A stretch of DNA of 64,000 nucleotides from CAYLMG01 sp964493425 (lineage in GTDB: Bacteria > Planctomycetota > Phycisphaerae > Sedimentisphaerales > Anaerobacaceae): positions 39,195 to 103,194 of the forward strand of contig CAZBMW010000006.1 in assembly GCA_964493425.1 (NCBI GenBank). Reading direction: 5' to 3'. The notes beneath the pieces were generated by a model. The model saw nothing but the letters and a program-made list of their open reading frames with translations. It had not been told where the DNA came from and did no database searches. The position numbers and the translations under genes were made by a program. Shown here one piece after another: positions 17,488 to 26,626 of the stretch (position 1 is the first letter of the stretch; every line of letters starts with the position of its first letter).

Positions 17488-18135
17488 ATGCCTTACCATG
17501 AGATTATATACGATTCGGATTATACGAATGAGCAGACGATAGAAGATTGTAAGACAGAGACCGAAGATGTTGACATAACACTTCCCTGGAAGGAAATACC
17601 GAACTACAAAGAAAAGATATTTGATATAACTTTATTTTGGCAGGGAAAGAAATTCAGAGGTAAAATACCTGAATTTGTAAAACTTTATATAAGAAAAGGC
17701 GATGAAAATTTGCCACAGGCTTCTTTACTCGCAAATCCAATATCGTGGTTAATATTTTCTCAAAGACTTTTGGATTTTTGGTGGTCTTTGATAAAAGATG
17801 ATGTCCAGGTATTTGATGCACCCGTATATCTGAAAAGCGGAAAAAAGGTCAAAGGTTATAAAATAATAAATCCTATTCGTGTCATAGATTGCTTAGATAT
17901 TGAAAAATCTCATGTTGATTGGAATGAGGATGGAACGATATCCTTCGCGAATAATATACACATAAAAGAGGATAAGGTTGGAAATCATCACATTTTCAGA
18001 TTAAGAGGTTATAAGTATTGTGTAATAGTTAGCGACAAACTAGCTAAAAGTCTAAAAGGTAATAATTTCAAGGGGATTGCATTTATTAGATTGAGAAATT
18101 CATCTAAAAATACTAATGTCAATGCTGTAAAGTAA
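17488..18135 (+). CDS. Imm11-like (DUF1629) immunity protein
   Basis: A protein of about 215 aa. The C-terminal half has the pattern FDAPVYLKSGKKVKGYKIIN, VIDCLDIEKSHVDW, HHIFRLRGY and LKGNNFKGIAFIRL, the hallmark order of the Imm11/DUF1629 immunity family. It starts 1 bp after the 36-aa ORF; an in-frame ATG at 17452 would overlap that ORF. Found downstream of a nuclease-tipped RHS protein and a SUKH-4-like gene, it is probably an additional immunity gene, either for this toxin or left from a displaced toxin tip. No matching second toxin domain is visible nearby. Confidence 0.65.
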   Translation: MPYHEIIYDSDYTNEQTIEDCKTETEDVDITLPWKEIPNYKEKIFDITLFWQGKKFRGKIPEFVKLYIRKGDENLPQASLLANPISWLIFSQRLLDFWWSLIKDDVQVFDAPVYLKSGKKVKGYKIINPIRVIDCLDIEKSHVDWNEDGTISFANNIHIKEDKVGNHHIFRLRGYKYCVIVSDKLAKSLKGNNFKGIAFIRLRNSSKNTNVNAVK

Positions 18136-18368
18136 TAAATTACCGAATCAAGCTAGTTGAAACAGAACTCATCAAAAAAACTATGTTCTTTGACAATTAA
18201 ATAATACATTAAATTGGGTGGGATTGTTTGTGCTGCCTACTGCTCGGATACTGTTTTTTGTAGCCTATCGGCTACTTACTTTATGTTTCCTCGTCGCGGC
18301 CTCCGGCAGCACTTCACAAAATTGTGTTTTACATTTGTCGAGAGAACTCTACAAATCAACTATTTTTT

Positions 18369-18538
18369 TGCAAAACAAAGCCAATTTTAAAAACACTCCA
18401 ATTTGCATAAGTGTCTGTAAAACAAGCGGTTATGGCAAATTTAGGCTTTGGGATAGCCGGAAAAACAAAGCCAAACAAAGCCAATTCAAAGCCAATTTTA
18501 GCCTAAAATTGGCTTTGTTTTTCCCGATATTGGCTTTG
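18369..18538 (+). repeat. 170-bp dispersed repeat, copy 1
   Basis: A 170-bp block starting TGCAAAACAAAGCCAA and ending GATATTGGCTTTG. It is matched in inverted orientation at 42559-42728 over the same length. It contains a near-perfect 15-bp inverted repeat (18487-18501 with 18503-18517). The translated reading 'NKAN...NKAKQSQFK' seen at both sites is a by-product of the repeat, not evidence for a protein. Confidence 0.75.
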
Positions 18539-18584
18539 GTTAATAACGTGTTCTTTGAGAACGAAATGTCGAATCCTATTTTTG

Positions 18585-19174
18585 AAGATATTTATTTTGG
18601 AAAAAGGAAACGACAAATCGGGGGCGGCATAAATAAATTGAGTCTTTTCAAACGTATTTTATGTGTTGTGCTCCGCTATACGGTCTTTTTCAGCTCGATA
18701 GGCTTTGAGCAGTTGGCGCAGGCTGCAATCGATTACAGCGAGCTATCGACGGCCAACTGGGGCACGGTTAACAGAGACATTCACTATTATTATGACGAGA
18801 ACGGTTCCTGCGTCAAAAGGATTGAAGCTGTAAAGGACGAGGCTGACCCTGATAGTAACTTTATAGAAAAAACGGTTTATGAATACAACCTGCAGAACCG
18901 TTTGTCACTTGTTAAGACTACGACGGACGGCGTCAACTGGGATATAACGATGTATAAGTATAATGACGATGGTATAAGGATCGAGAAAAATGACAACGGC
19001 ACTATCACTACATATCTGGTCGATTCGCATAATCATACAGGTTTCGCTCAGGTTCTCGAGGAATGGGATACGACTTCAACGCCGACACTTACAAAGACTT
19101 ACATCATCGGCGATGATGTTATTGGCCAAGCCGACGACGACATAACCTTCTGTGCATTGAAAAGGTTTATATAG
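18585..19174 (+). pseudogene. Truncated RHS-core fragment duplicated from the upstream toxin gene
   Basis: The DNA from about 18585 to 19140 closely matches 15020-15565 of the upstream RHS gene. The shared part encodes KRKRQIGG...FKRIL..., the signal-like segment, AIDYSELSTANWGTVNRDIH and the IIGDDVIGQAD segment. Similarity stops abruptly and the frame closes at 19174, so there is no conserved C-terminal core and no toxin tip. Its 5' side is joined to the dispersed repeat at 18369-18538. An open frame of 318 aa from 18218 fuses repeat-derived sequence to the fragment and is unlikely to be a functional protein. It may serve as a donor for recombination with the intact copy. Confidence 0.7.
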
Positions 19175-19650
19175 CGATATAAACTTTTAAAAGCCTATTT
19201 GTGATATCTTATGAATAATCAACCTGTAGAATTATTATCCAAATGTCCCTATACTGCCTAAATTATGCATTTATTTTATAAATATGATTATTTTTGAAAG
19301 ATTTTATGTAAAATGTACTTTTGTGGTGTTCTGCAGATACAGAAAGCAGTAGAATATTGCGACTCTGGATTTACTTAGAATTTAGAGTAAAAGGAATCAG
19401 GCATTGCAGAAGGTGGGGATACGTGCATATCTGTTTGGGGTATGGGGAGGTTGGGATGGGGGCGTCTATCGAATTTTTGATACAAGTATTTGTTCCTTCT
19501 TTTTTAAGTATTTTATCCTTCAATTAATCACAACTATTTTTCCTCACGGACCTCCGGTACTTAGAATTGACCGCGATTTTATTATAAAGGATTATAAACG
19601 TGTGAAAATATTAAAAATATATCTTACGATATTTCGTAAGGAGAAAAAAA
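19175..19650. other. Intergenic region upstream of the secreted metallopeptidase-like gene
   Basis: About 475 bp with no supported gene. It is AT-rich, with a G-rich stretch near 19430-19465 (GGTATGGGGAGGTTGGGATG). The last 25 bp hold the strong AAGGAG ribosome-binding site of the next gene. Nothing else is recognised. Confidence 0.5.
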
Positions 19651-22600
19651 ATGAAGAAAGTGATATTGTATTTGGTAAGGAAAAGAAACATATTCATTCT
19701 CATGCTGACAGTGGCGGGAATGCTCATGTCTATGGCAGACCAGGCGCAAGCTGCCGAGTATTATACCTGGCCGTCATACAGTCCCACGCTCGCATACGAC
19801 TACTACGACGAGTATGGAGAAATTAGTCAACCGACCCAGGTATGTCCTGATGGTGTAACAGGCGTAGCAGGGACGTATATCGACGGATGGTGGTGTTTCC
19901 GCTGGGGCAGCAATAAAAATTCGTTAGTGACCGAGGACGCATGGATTCCGATGCTCGAACGCTTTAATGAAGATTTCGCCTACATCACCGACGTGATGCG
20001 CTGGCCGCGGGATTCCCGAGCTCTTAACGGCTATTACAGCACTATCTATCTTTACGGCTCCGGTCTTAGCACCGACAGCGCCGGCCCCTGGGACACCGGC
20101 GGTTGGCAAAGCTCAGCGGGAGGCTACCCGATGGTTCTCGCCTCCTATTATCCGGTGTATTGTTTTGACCCAGCTTGTGATTATAGTGACAAGGAGGCTC
20201 AACAGGGCGCCATGATTCATGAAGGGATTCACTGCATTTTGGCCAGTATGCCGGGCTGCAACAATTCCTGCTGGTTCCATGAAGGCGGTAACACCTGGCT
20301 GCAGGGGACAATGGAAGCGCAGCGTGCAGGAGACTTTAGCAGCATTGGCTGGTTGAGTGCCGGTGCGGCTATCGCACCATTTATGCCCATCGAGTGCTAT
20401 TCCGGCTGGCTGCAGGATGGTTCCTTTGGCGGTCCCTGTGCCGAAGGAGAGGTTAATAGGTGGGAGGGCAGTCAGCAAATTTGCACCTGGCGGAATTTGC
20501 TGGGCGGAACACAGTATGGCGAGTGTTTCCCGCACGCCTTGGAAATCATGCTTGGACCAAAAAGCGTTGCCTGGATCTGGCGTTATTGCAGCCAGAGTGG
20601 TCGAGTCTTACAGGATATGGCCCAAGTATCCGGCGGTTTGGGTGATACGCAGATGCGTCGCCTTATCAAGGAGTATCGTGCACGTCAGGCCTTCTGTGAC
20701 TTCGGTCAATGGTCTTATGCTTTCAGACAACTGTTAAACGACTTCTGGAATGTAGCTATCGAGGAAGAATGGAGTCCCTATTGGATTGATGTCGACGTCT
20801 GGTATGCAACCTGTTATGTTGATACCGCACAGAACGGAAGCGTTCTTACTCCGGAAGATCGCACATTGCCCGGTTGGAGCGGCGCCAACCAGATTCCGCT
20901 GACCGTCGATTCTGGTGCGTCAGAGGCCTCTGTGACCTTTAATCCCATCGGCAGTAATATGAGCTGCCAACTAACCTATCGTAAAACAAGCGGAGAAGTC
21001 GTCTATGGCCCACCGGTCAGCAGCGGAACATGCAGTATCCCCCTGGATGACGTGATGAACAACGTCATTGTCGCTGTAATCTGCAATACGAATTACACTT
21101 ACACAGGAGTAAGTATACTGTCGACTAAGTATGATTACACTATCACGATGGGCACCGGTATCACTGGCAAAGCCAATATCAACACCCAATGGTATGCTTA
21201 CAGCCCATCCAGTTATACCATCACCGCTTCAGCCACCGGCAACGGGACAATCAGCCCTTCCGGTAATGTAGTGGTCAGCACGGGCGCAAATCAGAGCTTT
21301 ACCATGGATGCCGATTCCGGATATGAGGTTGAGGATGTCGTAATAAACGGACTCAGTGTAGGCGTCCTGGACAGCTACACCTTTACGAATGTGCATGGAG
21401 ATCACACCATTTCTGTGACATTCTCTGGTGGTGGTGGAGATACAGATCCTCCGACGCCGAATCCTGCGACCTGGGCGACGCAGCCTTACGCGACCGGAAC
21501 GGATAGTATTGCAATGGTAGCCACTACCGGCTACGATGCCAGCGGTACAGTCGAATATTACTTTGACGAGACCAGCGGCAATTCCGGCGGCAGTGACAGC
21601 GGATGGCAGTCAAGCCCGAGTTATACAGATACAGGGCTTTCTGCAGACACGCAATATACTTATACCGTCCAGATGCGTGATGCCTATGAGAATACCGGCA
21701 CAGCATCATCAGCGGCAAGTGCAACGACCCAATCCGGTGGAGGCGGCGGTACGACGACCTACACATTCTCAGGTATTACGCAGTCGAATACCGAATATAA
21801 TGCTTATGCCTGTGATGTGGATGTATTCCCGTTTGCCGGCAGCTCATCGAACAGAAACACGCAGGTAGAAGCAACCGACACACAATATGTCAATATTTCT
21901 GCCGATAATACATCAGAATGGTCAACAGCTGACCCGGGCAGAAACGATGAGATATTCCTCTGGGTGGAGATGACTATTAACGAAACACCAAGCAGTATAA
22001 GCCAGATTGACTTGACCTTCAACGGCAATACAGATGGTTGGGGTTCTACGACCCACAGAATTTATGTTATGACCGCAGGCGGCACGTGGTATCAGAGTTC
22101 TGCGTGGACTCAGGTGGGCAGCGATATGAGTATTCAGCCTGACGTCGATACCTCTATGACACGTTCGATTACATCTAATATCAGCAATTACATTGACAGT
22201 AGCGGCAAGATTATATGGGGTGTTTATGAAACAAGGTCGTCAGAAGACATGCGCATCAACTATCTGGAAATGGTGGTTACCAGCAGCGGCGGTGGAGGAG
22301 AAGATACCGACCCTCCCACACCCAATCCGGCGACCTGGGCAACCGAGCCTTATGCGACCAGCAGCTCGGCTATTGCCATGGTAGCTACAACCGGTTCGGA
22401 TGCCAGCGGGACAGTCGAATACTACTTCGACGAGACCAGCGGCAATTCCGGCGGCTCAGATTCCGGCTGGCAGAGCAGCTCGAGTTATACCGACACGGGT
22501 CTTTCTGCGAGCACGCAATACACCTATACTGTCCAGATGCGTGACGCCTATCAAAATATAGGTACGGCGTCGTCAGCGGCAAGTGCTACCACCGAGGAAG

Positions 22601-23037
22601 AAGGCGGCGAGGAAACGAATCTGGCTTTGGATGCCGATGTTTCCACCTCGTATGTCTCTTCCTGGGAGACGCTTGAAGCGGTGAACGACGGATATGAGCC
22701 GTCAAGCTCGAGTGACTATACACACGGAGCTTACGGTAACTGGCGCGGTTCTGACTATTATGATACCTGGAACTACGTCCAGTACGATTTCGACCAGGAA
22801 TACCAGATAAATTCGACCTCTGTGTACTGGTGGGATGACGGCTACGGCATTGAGCAGCCATACGATGCCTATATTATGTATCTTGACGGTGACACATGGG
22901 TTGAAGCGGGTGATATAGGAGTATCGCTTGACCAGTGGAATACACTTAATATGAATGTCACTACCGATGGTATTCGTGTCTATATGATAAGCACTATGGC
23001 GACAGGCATTCTCGAGTGGCAGGTCTGGGGAGAATGA
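19651..23037 (+). CDS. Large secreted HExxH metallopeptidase-like protein with Fn3 repeats
   Basis: A 1128-aa exported protein with a signal peptide (1-34). The N-terminal domain (about 35-385) has HEGIH at 190-194 and Glu211 in WFHEGGN, a gluzincin-like zinc-site spacing; it also resembles DUF6055-type domains. A beta module with GNGTISPSG...SVTFSGGG follows (about 525-595). Two nearly identical Fn3-like modules (about 600-695 and 885-985, starting DTDPPTPNPATWAT) flank a beta-rich segment. A C-terminal discoidin/F5-8C-like domain (about 990-1128) ends the chain. It probably binds and may cleave extracellular polymer. Strong AAGGAG RBS. Catalysis is inferred only from the motif. Confidence 0.7.
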   Translation: MKKVILYLVRKRNIFILMLTVAGMLMSMADQAQAAEYYTWPSYSPTLAYDYYDEYGEISQPTQVCPDGVTGVAGTYIDGWWCFRWGSNKNSLVTEDAWIPMLERFNEDFAYITDVMRWPRDSRALNGYYSTIYLYGSGLSTDSAGPWDTGGWQSSAGGYPMVLASYYPVYCFDPACDYSDKEAQQGAMIHEGIHCILASMPGCNNSCWFHEGGNTWLQGTMEAQRAGDFSSIGWLSAGAAIAPFMPIECYSGWLQDGSFGGPCAEGEVNRWEGSQQICTWRNLLGGTQYGECFPHALEIMLGPKSVAWIWRYCSQSGRVLQDMAQVSGGLGDTQMRRLIKEYRARQAFCDFGQWSYAFRQLLNDFWNVAIEEEWSPYWIDVDVWYATCYVDTAQNGSVLTPEDRTLPGWSGANQIPLTVDSGASEASVTFNPIGSNMSCQLTYRKTSGEVVYGPPVSSGTCSIPLDDVMNNVIVAVICNTNYTYTGVSILSTKYDYTITMGTGITGKANINTQWYAYSPSSYTITASATGNGTISPSGNVVVSTGANQSFTMDADSGYEVEDVVINGLSVGVLDSYTFTNVHGDHTISVTFSGGGGDTDPPTPNPATWATQPYATGTDSIAMVATTGYDASGTVEYYFDETSGNSGGSDSGWQSSPSYTDTGLSADTQYTYTVQMRDAYENTGTASSAASATTQSGGGGGTTTYTFSGITQSNTEYNAYACDVDVFPFAGSSSNRNTQVEATDTQYVNISADNTSEWSTADPGRNDEIFLWVEMTINETPSSISQIDLTFNGNTDGWGSTTHRIYVMTAGGTWYQSSAWTQVGSDMSIQPDVDTSMTRSITSNISNYIDSSGKIIWGVYETRSSEDMRINYLEMVVTSSGGGGEDTDPPTPNPATWATEPYATSSSAIAMVATTGSDASGTVEYYFDETSGNSGGSDSGWQSSSSYTDTGLSASTQYTYTVQMRDAYQNIGTASSAASATTEEEGGEETNLALDADVSTSYVSSWETLEAVNDGYEPSSSSDYTHGAYGNWRGSDYYDTWNYVQYDFDQEYQINSTSVYWWDDGYGIEQPYDAYIMYLDGDTWVEAGDIGVSLDQWNTLNMNVTTDGIRVYMISTMATGILEWQVWGE

Positions 23038-23092
23038 TAATCGTGTTGTCTTAGTGTGAGTATGTAATGTTTGACCTGCTTATGCAGGACTT

Positions 23093-23126
23093 AACAGCGG
23101 CGGCTTTTTTAGGCCGCCGCTGTTTT
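23093..23126. terminator. Bidirectional rho-independent terminator
   Basis: AACAGCGGCGGC-CTTTTTTAG-GCCGCCGCTGTT type hairpin with a T-run on the plus side and an A-run at the other end, between the convergent secreted peptidase-like gene and the isocitrate dehydrogenase gene. It would end transcription from both sides. Confidence 0.85.
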
Positions 23127-23135
23127 ATACAATGA

Positions 23136-24221
23136 TTAGTTACTGTTTTTGATTTTTTCGATGATGGCGTCTGCCATCTGGCTTGTGCCGACGGCGGTTG
23201 GGTCGTTTCGGTCTTCTTTCAAATCATAAGTTACATTTTTGCCCTCGGCAATCACCACAGCTACTGCATTTTCTAATTTGTCGGCTTCTTTCAGGTTGCC
23301 GGTATGTTTGAGCAGCATCACGCCACTTAGTATCAAGGCTGTCGGATTCACTTTATTCAGGCCTTTATATTTAGGTGCGCTGCCGTGCGTTGCCTCGAAT
23401 ATGGCACCGGACTCACCGATATTCGCGCCCGGAGCGACGCCAAGTCCGCCGACCAAGCCGGCGCAGAGGTCGCTTAGTATGTCGCCATACAGATTCGGCA
23501 AAACGAGGACGTCGTAAAGCTCCGGCTTTTGTATGAGCTGCATACACATATTGTCAACGATTCGGTCTTCAAATTCGATATCGCTGTACTCTTTGGCGAC
23601 TTCGCGGCTGACATCGAGGAACAGGCCGTCGGAGTATTTCATAATGTTTGCCTTGTGGACGCTTGTAACTTTTTTGCGGCCGTACTTTCTAGCATATTCG
23701 AAAGCAAACTTTACAATTCTCCTGGATGCAAAGACTGAAATTGGCTTTATGGTAATGCCTGAGTCCTCTCTGATTTTTCTGTCGCTGTGGGAATTTATCC
23801 AGTTGATGATTTCAGCGGTGCTGTCCTTTGCCTTTTCAAATTCTACGCCTGCGTAGCAATCCTCGGTGTTTTCCCGCACGACCACGAGGTCAATATTTGT
23901 GTATTTGCTGCGGACGCCCGGATAGCTTTTACAGGGTCGAAGGCAGGCGTATAAATCGAATATCTGGCGCATATGGACGTTCAGACTTCTGTATCCTGTG
24001 CCGACGGGTGTGGTAATGGGAGCTTTGAGTGCGATTCTGTTTCTGTTTATAGAGTCGATGGTGCGCTGCGGCAGAGGTGTACCTTCCTTTTTCATTATCT
24101 CTGTGCCGGCATCGACTATATCCCATTTAAAATCAACCCCTGTTGCATCGATGCATCTCTTTGCGGCTTCTGCCAGCTCCGGGCCTACGCCGTCGCCTGT
24201 AATCAACGTTACATCGGTCAT
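23136..24221 (-). CDS. NAD-dependent isocitrate dehydrogenase
   Basis: A 361-aa member of the isocitrate/isopropylmalate dehydrogenase family. It converts isocitrate to 2-oxoglutarate in the cytoplasm. Seen are GDGVGPE at the N-terminus, SLNVHMRQIFDLYACLRPC (about 79-97), VVRENTEDCYAG, the Lys of VHKANIMK, the metal-binding NLYGDILSD and the nucleotide-binding ATHGSAPKYKG. The SLNV-x-MRQ and VRENTED signatures favour isocitrate over 3-isopropylmalate as substrate. Length is typical. It stands alone, convergent with the secreted protein and divergent from the radical SAM gene. Confidence 0.85.
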   Translation of the reverse strand: MTDVTLITGDGVGPELAEAAKRCIDATGVDFKWDIVDAGTEIMKKEGTPLPQRTIDSINRNRIALKAPITTPVGTGYRSLNVHMRQIFDLYACLRPCKSYPGVRSKYTNIDLVVVRENTEDCYAGVEFEKAKDSTAEIINWINSHSDRKIREDSGITIKPISVFASRRIVKFAFEYARKYGRKKVTSVHKANIMKYSDGLFLDVSREVAKEYSDIEFEDRIVDNMCMQLIQKPELYDVLVLPNLYGDILSDLCAGLVGGLGVAPGANIGESGAIFEATHGSAPKYKGLNKVNPTALILSGVMLLKHTGNLKEADKLENAVAVVIAEGKNVTYDLKEDRNDPTAVGTSQMADAIIEKIKNSN

Positions 24222-24376
24222 TTTAAGTCCTCAAAGAATCAGCCTAAAAATTTGAAACAGTAATACTAACTATAAAAGCCGAAGATGTCAAATCGGGAAT
24301 TCCAAGAGCTTCAAATTTTAGGTTTATATCCTGTTGGAACCGCCTTATAATTTTCAGAGGAACCAAAGGAGCTCGA

Positions 24377-25261
24377 ATGGTAAATAACGATTCTCATGAC
24401 AGGTTCAGTTCACAGGTAAGGCGGTTGGCTGAAAAGTTAAATCCGTGCACTATTTGTCCCCGCAGATGCAGGATAAACCGCTTGCAGGGGCAGATTGGTT
24501 TTTGCGGCATTGCGGAAAAAATTGTAGTCAGCTCTGTTGGCCCTCATTTTGGCGAGGAATCGGTTCTGGTCGGTATCGGCGGGTCGGGGACAATATTTTT
24601 CGCAGGATGCAATCTCGGTTGCATCTTTTGTCAGAATTATGATATCAGCCATTTAAGGCAGGGAAGTGTTGTTTCAATTGAGCAATTAGCCGACTTTATG
24701 ACGGGATTACAAGCAAGAGGATGCAGTAATATAAATCTTGTTACACCGACGCATCTGGTTGTGCCGATTGCGGCAGCAATCGAAATCGCAAAACAAAAGG
24801 GACTGAAATTACCTATTGTTTATAATACCGGCGGCTATGATTCGGTTGAGACGCTGAAGCTGCTCGAGGGAATGATTGATATTTATATGCCCGATATGAA
24901 ATATTCTGAGCCGGAGGTTGCAGAGCAGTTCTCGAATGCGGCTGATTATCCTGAGATTAATTTTGCAGCAGTTAACCAGATGCATTGGCAGGTCGGTGAC
25001 TTGAAGATAGAGGATGGCTTGGCAGTAAAAGGGCTTCTTGTGAGGCATCTTGTGCTGCCGAATAATCTCGCAGGGAGTTTTAAGATAATTGATTTTCTCT
25101 CAAATAGTATCAGCAGAGATACCGCGATTAATGTTATGGGCCAGTATCAGCCTTGCTACGAGGCAGCAAAGTATCCGGAAATAAACCGCAGGCCAACAGT
25201 TGAGGAAATAGAAGACGTGCGAAGATATGCCCAGGAGAAAGGATTAAGAATTATCGATTAG
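24377..25261 (+). CDS. Radical SAM protein of the PflX / AmmeMemoRadiSam-like activating-enzyme type
   Basis: A 294-aa protein with CTICPRRCRINR (Cys motif at about 22-29) followed by the radical SAM cluster motif CNLGCIFCQNYDIS (C-x3-C-x2-C). These are arranged as in PflX-type pyruvate formate-lyase activating enzyme-like proteins. YMPDMKYSEPEVAEQFS and LVRHLVLPNNL are also typical of this group. It would use S-adenosylmethionine to form a radical, but no glycyl-radical partner is adjacent, so its substrate is open. AAAGGAG lies 7 bp before the ATG. It converges on the nucleoside transporter gene. Confidence 0.8.
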   Translation: MVNNDSHDRFSSQVRRLAEKLNPCTICPRRCRINRLQGQIGFCGIAEKIVVSSVGPHFGEESVLVGIGGSGTIFFAGCNLGCIFCQNYDISHLRQGSVVSIEQLADFMTGLQARGCSNINLVTPTHLVVPIAAAIEIAKQKGLKLPIVYNTGGYDSVETLKLLEGMIDIYMPDMKYSEPEVAEQFSNAADYPEINFAAVNQMHWQVGDLKIEDGLAVKGLLVRHLVLPNNLAGSFKIIDFLSNSISRDTAINVMGQYQPCYEAAKYPEINRRPTVEEIEDVRRYAQEKGLRIID

Positions 25262-25283
25262 ACAGGAAGGTGCCGGTCTTCGG

Positions 25284-26594
25284 TTATTTGTTCAGTAGGA
25301 TTGAGCTTTCGGTAAAGAAAGTGCCAGCAACGCAGGCTGTCATCAGGCAGGCTAAGGTTGCCGCTACCAGGGCCCTAAAAGCTACAGCAGCCAAATCTTT
25401 CGTTCTCTGGCGTACCAATGCTGAGATGCCGCCGACAAAGATTGCCATTGAAGCAAAATGCGCAAAACCGCACAAAGCGTAAGTCGTGATAACGGCAGAG
25501 CGTTTGTCGCAAAGCTGGCCTTGTTCGAGAGCAGTTGCCAAATCCCTGTAAGATACGACCTCGGTAACAATTATTCTTTCGCCGATTATACGCGAAATGG
25601 TAGGGGCGTCAGTTGGATTAACGCCGAGCACTAAAGTGAAAGGATAAAATACATAGCCCAGAAGTGTTTTGAGTGACAAATCGAGCTGCGTTCCAAAAAC
25701 CGAGTTGATGCCTGAGCCAGCGTAAAACAGAATTAAATCGGCAAGAGCAACAAGACCCAAAACAGCAATCAAAAGGGCCACTATGCCGACAATCATTTTT
25801 ACGCCTGAGTATGAGCCGTTGATAACCGCTTCGAAAAAGCTGTTATCCTTTTCATAGAAGGGATGGACATTTATTCCAAGCGTTTCAGGTGTTTCTTTTT
25901 CAGGAAGAATAATTTTAGACATAACAACGGCAGCCGGCGCTGAAAGTAAAGAAGCGGAGACCAGATGCCCCGCAATTGTGGGAAATTGATTTTGCAGGCT
26001 AATAACATAAAGAGCTAATACGTTCGATGCAACCGTTGCCATACCTGCGGTGAGGATGGTACAAAGCTCCGAACGAGTCATTTTTGCAAGGTATGGTTTG
26101 ACGGTAAGATTTGACTCAACACCGACAAAGATATTGCTCGCGGCAACCAGCGATTCTGCGCCGGATATTTTCATCAGTTTTGTGAATACGAAAGAAAATC
26201 CCCTGAGAATTAAGGGCACTATTCTAAGATAGTACAGAATAGAGATTAGTGCCGAAAAAAAGATGATGGTCGGAAACGCCTGAAATGCGAGGATAAAGCC
26301 GACCGATTTTTCGCCTTGTTCATTAGTCTGGCCGGGTGCAAGTGCGAGGGGACCGAAGACGAATTTAGCACCGGCTGTTGCGGATTCAAGAACTTTTACT
26401 ACAGCATCATTTACAGCGAGAAATGCTTTCGAGCCAGCAGGAATGACAAAAATAAAAAATGCGAATAAAATCTGCAGGCAGACAGCCCAGAGAATAAGCC
26501 GAAAATTCATATTTTTTTTGTCACCTGAAATCAGCCAGGCAACACCGAGCAGGATAAATATACCTGAAAAGCTGACGAGATTATGAATATCCAT
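25284..26594 (-). CDS. Concentrative nucleoside transporter (NupC/CNT family)
   Basis: A protein of about 436 aa with roughly 8-10 hydrophobic segments. It carries the CNT signatures GVESNLTVKPYLAKMTRSELCTILTAGMATVASN (centre of the protein) and ALCGFAHFASMAIFVGGISAL near the C-terminus. It imports nucleosides with Na+ or H+. The ATG at 26594 is preceded by GAGG, whereas the TTG at 26600 is not; the start is therefore placed at 26594. No nucleoside-catabolic gene is next to it. Confidence 0.85.
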   Translation of the reverse strand: MDIHNLVSFSGIFILLGVAWLISGDKKNMNFRLILWAVCLQILFAFFIFVIPAGSKAFLAVNDAVVKVLESATAGAKFVFGPLALAPGQTNEQGEKSVGFILAFQAFPTIIFFSALISILYYLRIVPLILRGFSFVFTKLMKISGAESLVAASNIFVGVESNLTVKPYLAKMTRSELCTILTAGMATVASNVLALYVISLQNQFPTIAGHLVSASLLSAPAAVVMSKIILPEKETPETLGINVHPFYEKDNSFFEAVINGSYSGVKMIVGIVALLIAVLGLVALADLILFYAGSGINSVFGTQLDLSLKTLLGYVFYPFTLVLGVNPTDAPTISRIIGERIIVTEVVSYRDLATALEQGQLCDKRSAVITTYALCGFAHFASMAIFVGGISALVRQRTKDLAAVAFRALVAATLACLMTACVAGTFFTESSILLNK

Positions 26595-26626
26595 AAACAA
26601 ACCTCGTAGTAAATTGTAATTTATAA

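Noticed and set aside
18218..18540. N-terminal part of the 318-aa frame as a real protein
   Set aside because: The residues are translations of the dispersed repeat and flanking sequence; the same 'NKAN' reading appears at the other copy on the opposite strand.
20066..22861. Several minus-strand frames within the secreted metallopeptidase-like gene
   Set aside because: They are out-of-frame shadows of a long gene with a signal peptide, strong RBS and recognisable domains.
23136..24221. 3-isopropylmalate dehydrogenase
   Set aside because: SLNVHMRQ and VRENTED signatures and absence of leu genes favour isocitrate as substrate.
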